Shown: positions 49,807 to 62,174, numbered from the stretch's first letter. The stretch is 64,000 bases of DNA from Troglohyphantes excavatus (GCA_963932185.1 OZ010675.1:1761268-1825267); one strand, 5' to 3'. Numbers and translations: made by a program. The notes: a model not told the origin generated them from the sequence alone.

Positions 49807-52075
49807 CTAGGGGGCTCCGCCCCCTGCTCCGCTAACGCTTCACCAACCCCCGGAGGATTGCTACGCAATCCTCTATAGTTTGCTTCGCAAACAATACCGG
49901 CTTCATACACTGTAGACAATGACAATGTGTCCTAACAACAATACTTTTTTTAGTTATATAAATTATTGCTGGCAGTGCCGTCACACAAATTTATTTTTGG
50001 GATGTTGAGACAAGAAATTTCCCAACTTAACGATCCGAAATTCCGAAAGTGAACGATTCAAAAATCCCAACTTAAGGACGTCAGGTACCAACTCTAGTGT
50101 TGTCCTCGTTATCTGACAATTGTTAAAAATATGAGACATCGTTCCCGGGTCTATTCTTCAAGAAAGGCCTCGAACCAAAGCGTCCTTGATGTAGTAAGTA
50201 AATACGTACCAATGACCAATCAAGGACGCTTTGTTCGAACCAACGCCAGTAGTTCAATGTGCAGCTCTAGTGCGACGTTATTTAACCAGACCACACTTAA
50301 CGATTCGAAATTCAAAACGCAACAGTGCTAAAAAATTCCCAGTTCCAACTTATAGACATTTGTCAGCTTTTTTATAGGTAATATTAAACAGTTATCTCGA
50401 AAGTATTGATTTATTGGACGCATGTTCCAATGCAGTGTTCTGTTTTGAGGTCTAATTTAAGTTTCATCTTAATACAAGCTGGGCAATTTCTAGTCTTCCA
50501 TCGCTTTCATTTGCTAATAATATTAACTTTCCTGAGGCATAAATTTTCCCAACTCAGGGATTTTTAAAACTCGAAATTCCCAACTTTTAAGGTATAAAAG
50601 TTTACAGCCCCCACCCCCATCCCCCCCCCCTGGATAACTGGAAAATCTCAACTGCTTCAACGCAATTGTTTCTACTCATTGAAAAGCGAAACATGTGTAA
50701 ACAAACAGTAGCATAAACGCGCCAATCTTAAATAATTCGCCAACTTTTATTTATATAAAGTAAGATTATTGAGAATTGGCGTTAATAATAATTTCCCGTT
50801 AAAATATATAATAAGCTACAGGATTTAGATTTACATACATGTTGGCATTTTGCCAACGTTGGCATTTTGCTCCGAAATATCTTTTAATAATAATTATAGT
50901 ACTTCACATAAATAGTTACATCTAATTTATTTTTTAAGATAGAATTTCAGTATTGATACCATTCAAGAAAGGAAGATTTTACGAATATAACTATATTTTT
51001 TTAACGGGAAAAAAGTATATTTTTGAACTACTTAGAGCAGTTTTAATTTATCACTTAAAATTTTACGCGTAAAATTGACGATTATTTCAGACATTTCGTC
51101 AATTATTTAAAAATTTATAACTACAAAACTAAATCGAAATTTGACAAACGCTCTGGATCATTTGTAGCCAATAGTTTAATCTATTATCCTAATTTTTTAT
51201 TTATTTTTTTGTTGAAAATTGGAAGACAAGTATACAAAAATGTATGAATTATTTTCAAAATGTTCTAAAATCATGAATTTAACATAAAATAACGTCTAAT
51301 ATACTGATCGTATTGAAAAACAAAAATATTCATCTTACTACCCAAACATTTCTTAATAAACTGGCATAATTTCATAATTTTAGGACATTTACTTTTTAGG
51401 ATGCAAGCGGAACAATGAGACGAAAATTCGCAAATTAAAATTTTCTCGAAATATCCGACATTTTTCCTTTCTTCACTATTTTTTATACCTAACTTAATTG
51501 ACCACATCTAATTTAATTGTAAAGATAGAACTATAATCTTTATAACATCGGAAAGATGAAGTTTTAACGAACATTAATATATTTTTTTTAATAAGAAAAT
51601 ATGTAATTTTAAATGACTTATAGCAATTTAGAAATCACGTTTCAAAAATGAGGGCGAAAAAACTTCAAAAAGTGGAGCGTGTTCAAAGGTTTAAAAAATT
51701 TATAAATCCAAAACTAATTCGAATTTTAAAAAATGCTTACTTGGATTTCCAGTTGAAACCTATTTGTACACTCCCTAAAAAAATTGGATCTCTCCTCTTA
51801 ATAGTGTTTCAGAAACTCGACGGACAAAATTACTTGTAAGCGAAATTTTATCAACGACGACTTTAATATTAAATAACTTATAAACTAATAACAGTATTGA
51901 AACAAAAATATATTCTTCTTATTTATCAAACATTTCTTAACAAATTCACTTAATTTCGTAATTTTAGGACTTTAACATTTTGAGATACGATCTGAATAAC
52001 ATTGAAAGAACTGAAAATTCCCCCTAGGGCCGACTTTTTCCCCCTAGGGCTTACTTTTTTTTTAAAATAGAGAGA
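49807..52075 (-). mobile_element. Helitron-like element, copy B, triple-hairpin 3' end
   Basis: On the minus strand it starts TC (TCTCTCTATTTTAAAA) after a host A at 52076, and ends CTAG at 49810-49807 before a host T. Its 3' end holds three hairpins in a row on either side of 49850: a GGGGGC/GCCCCC stem overlapping the terminus, a 10-bp GAGGATTGC-type stem at 49852-49873, and a GTTTGC/GCAAAC stem near 49880. A SINE fragment is nested at about 50076-50294. Copy C at 58559-60842 matches over the whole length in the same orientation. No helicase is visible. Whether this is a canonical Helitron or a Helentron-type variant cannot be settled here, because the hairpin overlaps the CTAG end. Confidence 0.72.
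50076..50294 (+). mobile_element. tRNA-Thr-type SINE 3' fragment nested in copy B, interrupted by a hairpin insert
   Basis: It contains the conserved SINE 3' blocks TGTTGTCCTCGTTATCTGAC, ATCGTTCCCGGGTCT and GTGCAGCTCTAGTGCGACGTT. Between the CTCGAACC and CGAACCAACGCC blocks sits an extra stretch with 14-bp inverted arms, AAAGCGTCCTTGAT and ATCAAGGACGCTTT. Confidence 0.7.
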
Positions 52076-52636
52076 TAATTAAAAACCTAAGTAATATATC
52101 TACTGAAAGAAATCTCGAATAATGTTAGTTTATTTTCAGTTACAAGCTTTCTTTTCAGACGTGCATATATATTAAATTATTTTTATTAGTAAAGATTGAT
52201 AATTGTTTTTTTTAAACATACCAGCATAGTTATTTAAATTATTTTACATTTGAAAATATTTTTTATCGAGTTATTACATGATGTTTACAAATGAGAATTA
52301 AACCAGTTACTGATTTATACACAAATTGAACCTCGTAGAAGTAATTTTCTGATATATGTATTAATAGCGCAAATAGAAATTTTTCATTAGTTACCCTAAA
52401 TATAAGGATATTAATTATAATAGCAATTATGTGAATCTGATTTTGTTTTAGAAGCCAATCACTTTAATTTTCTTTAAGGATTTTGAAATTTATTACGAAA
52501 TGCTACCAACCAATCACATTTGAGGTCACCAATAGCCGGGTTCAATTTTAGTAACCTCTAACAGATTACGCAATGTTCTATTTGACTTGTTTGGTATGCA
52601 AGTCCCACCTTCCGAAAACTTAATTTTTTTTCGTAA

Positions 52637-53297
52637 TTAAGGGTACACGACACCAATTTTTTTTTATTTTGGAATTTTTGAATCAAAGTTTTAATGTATA
52701 TTATTTACATTTATATAAGAGAACATTATTTCAGTCAAAAATTTCGTAATTATTTGTATTTTTTTTTTTTTCAAAAATTAAACTTTCAAATTTTTAAAGC
52801 TTTTTTTTAAAAAAATATATTTTAGTTTTTTTTTTAAATATCTATATATTTTCATCGAAATTTTTTCTCAGACAACATATTAACGTAAGAATATGCATTA
52901 AAATGTTGTATATTATATGTATTTGATTTTATATATAAATAGTTATTCATAATAACACAAACTTATTCCTTAAAACTAATTTTATTTTTAATAATTTAAA
53001 GAAACACTAAAATCTACTATTTATAGAGATAATTCGCACATGCCAATTTATAATTTCACATATTTTATAATATGCTTACAAAATTATACACATCTTAATA
53101 ATAAAAAAAAAAGACTTGATATTTTGGAAAACTTAATATCAAGGAAAACCAAACACTGATCACACAAATAACTCATTAAAACACATAGATACAGTTCTAG
53201 AATTTTGCAAGCATATGTGGAAGATTACAAACTATAATTTTAGCAAATAAAAAAGAATCGAGAATTTTATAAATATTTGTGTAATGTGTCCCCTTAA
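52637..53297. mobile_element. TTAA-flanked MITE
   Basis: TTAA at 52637-52640 and 53294-53297 encloses ends GGGTACACGACAC and, on the minus strand, GGGGACACATTAC, matching in 9 of 13 positions. The 653-bp interior is very AT-rich without coding potential. The ends resemble but do not match the Kolobok-like element at 62155, so it is likely a separate family with the same kind of target. Confidence 0.55.
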
Positions 53298-53329
53298 ATG
53301 AATGTTGCTAATTTTCTTTAAATCGAGGT

Positions 53330-53740
53330 TGCATTCATTAAATATTGTAGTTTTCAGTTTTATTTCAAACCAAAGTGTCCAAATTCATTCGACTGTAATT
53401 CTCAGACTGGTTGCGCATGGATCAATCTCCATTGTGAAACGAATGCATCAGTTCCAAGCGGACTTGCACTTTCCAACCCCATGGCACAATGTAGATGTAG
53501 TCATTGATAAAATATCGTTTCTCGTCACTGTTGGGCGGGTTGGAAGCCTGCATCGCCTTTTAATGTTTCTAATATCGATTCGCTCGCACATGCTTCGATT
53601 TTCAGCAATCAATATGTTATTTTCACTTTTGCTTGAATTGATGACAGTCTGGGGGGGGGAAGGGTTCGTGAGCGATCGGCTTGGAAGAAAAACGGCCGAG
53701 GGATTTTATTTATATTTATTTTTCATTAATACACGTGTAG
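53330..53740. other. Complex island with a chance open frame
   Basis: It is GC-richer than its flanks. A 155-codon frame (53302-53769) crosses it, but the product has no recognisable domain, mixed composition and starts in AT-rich DNA, so I do not call a gene. Confidence 0.3.
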
Positions 53741-54938
53741 ATGAAATTAAGGACTTGCGGTTATCTTAATTAATGTACTTACTCAGATTCCATACGAAAT
53801 TATCTTGACTTGTGTGGAAAAATCATTTTAAAACGTTTGTTCTACATTTAATGGTTTCCTTGACCTCATTTTTGTTGGAAATGTTTTAGAAATGGGCGCG
53901 TTGATTGGCAAATGGTACAATTCCACACTTAAAAGAACATGTAAACATATATTTAAATACCGAAATTGAGATAAATCGATTCAGTAGATTTAGTTGTTTC
54001 AGTAGTTAGTAATAAAACCCCAATCATCGCATAATTGAAAAAAACTTTTGAGAAACCTTTTTTCTATGAAAGTGAAGTGCAAATTGAGAGATGGAAACGT
54101 TTAAATATTTTTTTTTGTGCATTTACCAATTTATATATTTTCTTGTTTGATTATGTTTTTAAAAATTTTAAATTAAATGATTTTTTTAAATGTTGTGAAT
54201 TATCAGTCTCAAATGTAATTAACACTATTTTGCTGAATATTAAACTATTTTTGTCAGCTTTGATATTTCCGCGGAGCGTTGAAGAAACTGGATTGTCATT
54301 AAAACTTGCATTCGTGTTAGTGATATTAAAAAATAAGTGGCGCTGAGTGGCGTAAAGACTTTTTACAAAAAAATAAACTAATTGGTCCCATGGCAATTTT
54401 TTTTATAAGTGAAATCAACGCAGCTGAATTCCATTTTCAAAAAATTCAGTGGAAAAAGTTTTTACTTGATAGAGTACTAAAGCAAATAAATTGAATTGGG
54501 TTTTTCTTTTAAGATTGTTTTGTGTATCTAAGAAACAGTTTTTCTTCTTCTAGTGTATGTTCTTACGTTTACTAGAGTATTTGCGAATAGAATTTTCAAT
54601 GTTTTTTTTATTTTGTGTTTAGGAAATATCCGAATTGTACGACTTTTTTTTCTTAACTATCTTTCAATTGCTTTTCTTTCGAGTTATTTGTAAGATAAGT
54701 TTGAAACCACGATTTTCTTTGACATTTAAGTTCCCATGAAAATGTAATATTTAACCAGTTTCGCCAGTAAGTTTCGTTCACGACTTGGCGTACAAAAGGA
54801 AAAAGTTTGTATGGCATTGAAGTACAATATATGGGGTGAGTGGGGTTGTATGGGACACTAGCAGGAGTGGGACAATTACTTTTTTTATTTAATAAACTAC
54901 TGTAATTTATTTTTGATACCACTGCGAAATAGACAACC

Positions 54939-55036
54939 ATTAGAAATTATCCAACTTTACATTTAAATTAGACAATTCTTGTGAGAGCTCTCACAAGAAT
55001 TGTCTAATTTAAATGTAAAGTTGGATAATTTCTAAT
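54939..55036. repeat. 98-bp perfect palindrome
   Basis: Two 49-base arms with no spacer are exact reverse complements, with the centre GAGAG|CTCTC between 54987 and 54988. The right arm continues into a fragment of the 2.3-kb Helitron-like element (its TTTCTAATCTTCCAT block). The left arm ends abruptly against unrelated sequence. Such a perfect spacerless palindrome is young or maintained, and is prone to cruciform formation and to assembly artefact. Confidence 0.95.
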
Positions 55037-55262
55037 CTTCCATAACTTTCATTTGCTAATATGTAATATTAAATTTCGTCAGGCATAAATTATAAATTTT
55101 CCCAACTCGGGGATTTTACAATTTAATGCCGATAAGTTGAAACTGGGAATTTTCAGCACTGTTAAGTTGGGAATTTCGAATAATTAAGTTGGGAATTTAG
55201 AATCGTAAATTTGAGAAATTTCTTGTTTCAACTCCCTCCAAAAAACATTTTGTGTGACGGCA
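55000..55262. mobile_element. Rearranged fragment D of the Helitron-like element, lacking the nested SINE
   Basis: 55021-55110 matches copy B around 50480-50570 in direct orientation. 55115-55262 matches copy B around 49975-50350 in reverse orientation, ending in GTGTGACGGCACTG, the complement of CAGTGCCGTCACAC at 49974. The reversed part passes straight through the point where the SINE sits in B and C, so it shows the empty site. Confidence 0.65.
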
Positions 55263-55286
55263 CTGAAAATACCTTCCAGATACCTA

Positions 55287-55546
55287 GGGTTTGGTGGCCT
55301 AGTGGTAAAGTATTCGGCTAGTAATCGAATGTTTGCGAGTTTTAATATCTACATGTATTTGGCAAGTTGTAGCATTCTCGTGATCGGACGATTGCCAGAT
55401 TCGTTACTAAAAACAGGTCGTTTAAAAATATCTACGATTTTCACTGGGGATAATTGTACATTTTGAATATGATCGTGGTCCAATGTCCTGACGGCTATTG
55501 AGATTGCGTCGGGTGTAGCTCTAGTGCGCCGTTATTTCAACCAACC
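55287..55546 (+). mobile_element. tRNA-Thr-type SINE with internal deletion
   Basis: It has the best preserved head: GGTGGCCTAGTGGTAAAG, CTAGTAATCGAATG. In the body, the sequence jumps from GTCGGGTGT to AGCTCTAGTGCGCC, losing about 130 bases found in other copies. It starts 25 bases after Helitron fragment D. Confidence 0.78.
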
Positions 55547-56591
55547 TTGCAGAATTTTCAAATACTTTATGCAATTTAAATAGGGTTTATATTTTGCATT
55601 TGCCTACAAACTCTTCTGCATGGCCTTTGCCTTGTCCTTAATAAAATATTTTCCTGGCATCGGAAGCCTCATTATCGAACAAAGGAATTTAGAAATTCCG
55701 AAACATTTCAATGAAAGACCGTATATTTAGATAACCACTCCTTCATATGGCATCCGTCGTTATGAACGATCTCAACATATGAGTTTTCGCAATTCACACA
55801 CACCACATGATTATTTTCAATGATTTATAGCCTAGTATAACTCTGGTCTGCAAATTACTCCATCTGCTTTTATTAAACTGCAACACCGACTGTAATCCTG
55901 GGAGGAACTCTACTAAATTAAACTCTTAATTGCTTCCCATTGAACGCGGGGGGCTGTTAACGTTAATTTAATACGAAATCTGCTTTTACACGTCAAATTC
56001 GTTTGCGCTATGTGGTCCCGAGGAATTTTATGTAAGAATCAGACAACGATCAAGGGATAATTGAAAGTGCTCGTGCATTACTGGATGGGGGGAGGGGTAG
56101 TAGTGATAATGTTTGGATGTGGGAAACTCACAGTGGGAAATTTATTACGGAACTGACATTTGCAAACAGAGCTCGGAAGTGGAAAATGTCAGCCACATTC
56201 CGATTTTGTAAGCTTGATTGTTTTCCCATTTGTTTTCGAAACTAATGATATTTTTATGTAAAAGTGGACGCTGGTAGTACGTATTTAAATCTTTGCGTTA
56301 CTGTGATAAATAAATAGGGTTTGTATTTGGGCGCATATAAGAAATAGCCATGTTTAAATGTAAGTTATATTAAAAAAGCTTTTTGAGTTTGGCAACAAAA
56401 TGTTATTTATGGTCATTATAGCCACTATGCATTATCCAGTTTCGAGATTGCACGTGACCTCACGCTCATATGTTATTGGTTATGGCAACCACGTGGTTTG
56501 TTATTCATCAATCACATATTTTAATTGACCATGTACTTTTGTTTAAAAGACACCATTTTAATCTCGGAACTAGGTTGTGCATAGTATTCAT

Positions 56592-56846
56592 TGGTTTGGC
56601 TGATTAATTAGCATTGTACTACAGCTGAACAGTGGTCTATTAGTGACGGTTCGGGGTCTGTCCTGAAGGAAAGACACAGAAACCATGCCCCGTATTTTTT
56701 AACCATGATCAGATGACGAGGACAGGTACTGAGCTAGCACACGACGCAACCTCAATGGCCGTCAGGACATTGGACCCCGATCATATTTTGTTCGTAATCC
56801 TGTGTCTGCTAGCCAAACGCGGACCCACAGGGCTACCGGGGCCCCA
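56592..56846 (-). mobile_element. tRNA-Thr-type SINE, minus strand
   Basis: Plus-strand blocks ACGGTTCGGGGTCTGTCC, GATCAGATGACGAGGAC and GGACCCCGATCAT are the complements of the family body. It ends with GGGCTACCGGGGCCCC, the complement of the head. A roughly 100-base part behind the head is missing. Confidence 0.78.
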
Positions 56847-56849
56847 TAG

Positions 56850-58555
56850 TGTCCATTGATTAAATTTTGCGTTTAACGGTCTCGTGCTTATGATTAAAAG
56901 TTTTCTCGTTGGCATTTCTTTAAATATTTATGATTGATAATTAATAAATGTTCGATGAGATTATTGAAATATTACAAAGATTTGATTTCAGATGAATTGA
57001 AGAAACAATTGGTATGATTTCCTATTAGATTTTATTTAAAAGCATAGCTTAAGCAATATTGGCCAAAACTTTCAAAAGTAAAATTAAATATAATTGAAAA
57101 AAAAAATATTTTGATATTTCATATATTATGGTTTTACCTTTTTGTTTATTTGTATTTAACAAATTGTGCCCATATTTAATTGTGACATTTAATTTTTTGA
57201 ATTTCAAAGTGTTTAATGTACATTCGATGTAGAATGAGATTTAGTCGATTGATATATATATGCGTGTGTTTACATCTGGATAATCTTCATCACGGGAACC
57301 ATTGTCAAAACAGTCGCCAGTACAGATATAAGATCCAAGTTTTTGGGGTTATATTGTCAATTTTATTAAAAGCGAAATAATACATTTTTTAATTAAATTG
57401 TTTAATTATATTTTGACTTTTAACAAAAGTTTGCCGTAATGAAAAGTACTTTTATAAATTGTAGTAAAAATTATGTATGAGAGTACGTTTTTAGAATTTA
57501 AATTTACAATATTTTTTTTATGTTTACACTGCATAACTTATGTCTGCAAATCATTCAAATAAGTTTAAATGAAGTAAAAATATTAAATGTTTTTTTTAAA
57601 TAGTAAGTTAGCAATTTAACTTTTGTCTCCAGCTTTTGCTTACATACATTTATTTCGCCAAATTGCTGATAAAATTGTTTCATTTCTATTACTATTCTAA
57701 GTAATGCTAACATAAAAATGAGTATAATTTCATTAAGAACGGTTTAAGTTAGTTAGCGTACATAACGAAAAGTTTACTAAACCTTAACATGCAATACGAT
57801 TTCAGACAGTGAAGTAATTTAATTTTTTTTATTCCATGTAAAACTGACGTAACGGAAAGCTATATTATACTTTCGAGTTACCAGACATAGAAATTTCCTA
57901 TTCTTAAAAAAATGTTTCGACTTATTAAAAAAGTCAGAAACATGCCCATGAAATATAATTAAAATATATTTTATGAATAACTATCACGAGAGACATTAAC
58001 GACTGCTTTATAATATGTAAAGATACTCGGTATTACACGCCACACATTTTTTGAGAAGCCAAACCCAGATTATTTTCACATTTTCGATTCGTCTTTTCTG
58101 CTTAAAATATTTAAGTCGGCTTCCTTTTTTCCTATTTTTAGCATCCTATTACTTGTGAAATTTGCCCCACCCGAAACAAAATTTCGTTAGAGGGCTGAGG
58201 AATGACCTAATATAATTAGGACATAACTAGTTAATAATAGTTTTAGAAATATATTTGTGCATAGTATAGTGTAAAAGAAAAGGATGAACAATGACCTTAA
58301 GGAAGGCCAGTTTGACGTATAAAATAATTCAAACTTTTCGATTAACATAATGTCAAATTCATTTTCTTCTTCCTGGTTGCGTTGCGTTTTGGTTAAAAAG
58401 ACTGCTCAAGACAACAGCGAGACTTGAGCATCGCCACTTCTCACCAAAAAAATATTGGAAAAATAAAATAAATTGTATGGAGTAAATAGGAAGATACAAA
58501 TGTATTCCCTATTTATACTATACACTAATATTAATACAATACACTTTTATTTACT
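56850..58555. other. AT-rich DNA between SINE and Helitron copy C
   Basis: No gene or element boundary recognised. Confidence 0.5.
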
Positions 58556-58558
58556 AAA

Positions 58559-60842
58559 CTAGGGGGCTCCGCCCCCTGCTCCGCTAACGCTCCACCAACC
58601 CCCGGAGGATTGCTACGCAATCCTCTTTAGTTTGCTTCGCAAACCAATACCGGCTTCATACACTGTAGGCAATGACAATGTGTCCTAACAACAATACTTT
58701 TTTTAGTTATATAAATTATTACTGGCAGTGCCGTCACACAAACTTATTTTTAGTATGTTGAGACAAGAAATTTCCCAACTTAACGATCCGAAATTCCGAA
58801 CTTGAACGATTCAAAATTCCCAACCTAAGGACATCGGGTAGCAGCTGAAGTGTTATCCTCGTTATCTGACCACTGTTAACAATATGAGGCATCGTTCCCA
58901 GGTCTTTTCTTTGAGAAAGGCCTCGAACCAAAGCGTCCTTGATGTCGTAAGTAAATACGTACCAATAACAAATCAAGGGCACTTTGCTCGAACCAACGCC
59001 AGTAGTTCAATGTGCAGCTCTAGTGTGACGTTATTTAACCAGACCACACCTACCTATTCGAAATTGCACAACACAACAGTGCTAAAAAAATTCCCAGTTC
59101 CAACTTATAAGACATTTTCAGCTTTTTTATAGGTAATATTAAACAGTTCTTTCGAAAGTATTGATTTGTCGCACGCATGTTCCAATGCAGTGGTCCGTTT
59201 TGAGGTCTAATTTAAGTTTCATCTTAATAAAAGTTGGGCAATTTCTAGTAGTCCGTCGCTTTCCTTTGCTAATAATATTTATTTGCCTGAGGCATAAATT
59301 TTCCCAACTCAGAGATTTTTAAAACTCGAAATTCCCAACTTTTAAGGTTTCAAGTTTACAGAGGGGGCGGGGGAGGGGGGGGGGGCATGCTTCCCCCCAA
59401 TCCCCTCCCCCCCCCCCATAACTGGAAAAACTCAACTGTAGAACTGCTTCAACGCAATTGTGCTCATTGAAAAGCGAAACATGTGTAAACAAACAACAGC
59501 ATAAACGCGCCAAGAATAAATAGGCTTCATCGCCAACTTATATTTATATAAAGTAAGATAATTGAGAATTGGCGCTAATAATAATTCGCCGTTGGCAGCC
59601 AAATACACGTTGGCATTTTGCCAATGTTGGCATTTCCTTCCGGAGTGTCTTTTAATAATATTTATAGTACTTCACATAAATAGTTACATCTAATTTATTT
59701 TTTAAGATAGAATTTCAATATTGATATCATTCAAGAAAGAAAGATTTTACGAACATAACTATATTTTTTTAACGGGAAAAAAGTATACTTTTGAACTATT
59801 TAGAGCAGTTTTAATTTATCACTTAAAATTTTACCCGTATAATTGACGATTATTTCAGACATTTCGTCAATTATTTAAAAATTTATAACTACAAAACTAA
59901 ATCGAAATTTCACAAACGCTCTGGATCATTTGTAGCCAATAGTTTATTCTATATCCCTAATTTTTTATTTATTTTTTTGTTGAAAATTGGAAGACAAGTA
60001 TCCAAAAATGTATGAATTGTTTTCAAAATTTTCTAAAATCATAACTTTAACATAAAATAACGTCTAATATACTGATCGTATTGAAAAAAGAAAATATTCA
60101 TCTTATTACCCAAACATTTCTTAATAAACTGGCATAATTTCATAATTTTAGGACATTTACTTTTTGAGATGCAAGCGGAACAATGAGACAAAAAGTCGCA
60201 AATTAAAATTTTCTCGAAATATCCGACATTTTTATCCTTCTTCGCTATTTTTTATACCTATCTTAATTGACCATATCTAATTTAATTGTAAAGATAGAAA
60301 TATAATCTTTATAACATCAGAAAGAAGAAGTTTTAACGAACATTAATATATTTTTTTGAATAAGAGAATATGTAATTTTAAATGACTTATAGCAATTTAG
60401 AAATCACGTTTCAAAAATGAGGGTGAAAAAACTTCAAAAAGTGGAGCGTGTTTAAATGTTTCAAAAATTTATAAATCCAAAACTAATTCGAATTTTAAAA
60501 AATGCTTACTTGGATTTCCAGTTCAAACCTATTTCTACACTCCCTAAAAAAATTGGATCTCTCCTCTTAATAGTGTTTCAGAAACTCGACGGACAAAATT
60601 ACTTGTAAGCGAAATTTTATCAACGACGACTTTAATATTAAATAACTTATAAACTAATAACAGTATTGAAACAAAAATATATTCTTCTTATTTATCAAAC
60701 ATTTCTTAACAAATTCATATAATTTCGTAATTTTAGGACTTTTACATTTTGAGATACGATCTGAATAACATTGAAAGAACGGAAAATTCCCCCTAGTACT
60801 TACTTTTTCCCCTAGGGCTTACTTTTTTTTAAAATAGAGAGA
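58559..60842 (-). mobile_element. Helitron-like element, copy C
   Basis: It has the same termini as copy B: minus-strand TC at 60842-60841 after A, and CTAG at 58562-58559 before T, with different flanks on both sides, so it is an independent insertion, not a segmental duplication. It carries the same three hairpins and the same nested SINE piece at about 58829-59048. Differences from copy B include extra bases near 59360-59415, where G-rich and C-rich runs face each other. Confidence 0.72.
58829..59048 (+). mobile_element. tRNA-Thr-type SINE 3' fragment nested in copy C
   Basis: Same fragment and same hairpin insert as in copy B, so both entered before the element was copied. The right hairpin arm has two changes here. 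Confidence 0.7.
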
Positions 60843-60965
60843 TATAGTGGGTATTTTTTAAACCATCGCTGAGCTTATCAAATGCATTATTTGCTGAAAA
60901 AAATTTACTTAAGATAATTATTTTTTTCCCAAATATTTTATTCGGAACTCTCATTGTATTTGACC

Positions 60966-61230
60966 TAGCGTTAACGAGGTCCATGTTTTAACTCGACCTT
61001 CCGGCATTTCGTCTGTGTGTCTGTATAAATTTGTTTGTTATGCAGTCACGACTTAACGCATTGCCAAATTAAAAAAAACCCGAGCAATATGTTTTTCTCT
61101 CATATAAGAAACGCATTACTCGAATTTCTTCAAATTTGGTGTAAATGTTCTTGGAAGTCATTGAAAATAGCGTATGTATTTTTTTATATTTTATATTTTA
61201 TTTTCATCATGAGATCTACTACTCCTAGAA
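60966..61230 (+). repeat. GCGTTAACGAGGTC repeat family, third copy
   Basis: GCGTTAACGAGGTCCATG, then TATAAATTTGTTTGTTATGC, GGAAGTCATTGAAAATAGCG and GAGATCTACTACTCCTAG align in order with 26073-26300. Confidence 0.5.
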
Positions 61231-61639
61231 ATAATAGTTTTAATTTATGTACAAGTTACAATACAAATTTTACGGTGAAAAAATGGCATTTGTTTTAGAT
61301 TCTTAATTTTTTCATACATATTATCCACATATTTTATTTAGGAATTTTTCACTTAACTTTTTACTTTTTAAAGTAGTATTTGATGCCTATCCCATTTTAA
61401 GAAAGGTACATTTTTATTAAATTCTTAAACGTATAAATACATTTCTAAATGCATGTTCTTTCATTTCTTATTGATATTACAGTTTATTTCTTCCTGAGAC
61501 TAATAAACGAGTAAATGAAAAATGCAAAAAAATAATTTTACTTTTAGCAAACATTTGCACCTAATTTAGAATTTTAATATTCGTTAATATTTGCAGGTTT
61601 TCTAAAATAAGCAATTACTTTCACCATAACAAATTGCAG

Positions 61640-61960
61640 ACACGGACAATATAATCCATAGATTATGGTAGTCACTGGTTAGACAACCATAAAATTAGTC
61701 CAGTTGTAATTAAGCGTTTCTAGTACTGGAAATGCTGGGTGCTACTTCTCGCCTCTGTTGGCAATAAAGAGATTAATATTCATATGGTGGCCTATCTTGG
61801 TTATTGCCACATTTGGCGTTGAGCTCATCGGCAATTTGCCAATTACTGTAACCAGGAGTTGAAAAATTGTCCTTTAATGCTAATCGATTCCCCGGACGCG
61901 ATAAGGGACGCTCATTAAACAACGTTTAATCCAAGTCTTTTCATGTTCAAAATAGTTTCT
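61640..61960. other. Complex island, possible conserved non-coding element
   Basis: It has an enhancer-like word content: TAATTAAG, GATTAATATTCATA, GCTAATCGATT, TTTGGCGTTGAGC. There is no coding frame and it matches no repeat in the window. Confidence 0.3.
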
Positions 61961-62158
61961 GGAAACTTTCCCACAATTCTGTAGATCGAATTGTAAATAA
62001 TTAATGTTCCTTTGCTACTAGGAGGTATATTTTTAATTTTCAATAAATACATATATTTTTTACAATTTAACTGGTTATCTCTCCTTTGAAATTCGGATGC
62101 TGTAGAAACATATTATATGAACATGCTTGATATTTAAAAATATTGCTCGAGTCGTTAA

Positions 62159-62174
62159 GGTATCCGTACACGTT
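62159..62174 (+). repeat. Left terminal inverted repeat of the Kolobok-like element
   Basis: Sixteen bases directly after TTAA that match the right end in 15 positions. Confidence 0.85.

Noticed and set aside
53302..53769. 155-codon frame as a gene
   Set aside because: No recognisable domain, no clear initiation or splice context and mixed composition; one of the longest frames expected by chance in 64 kb on two strands.
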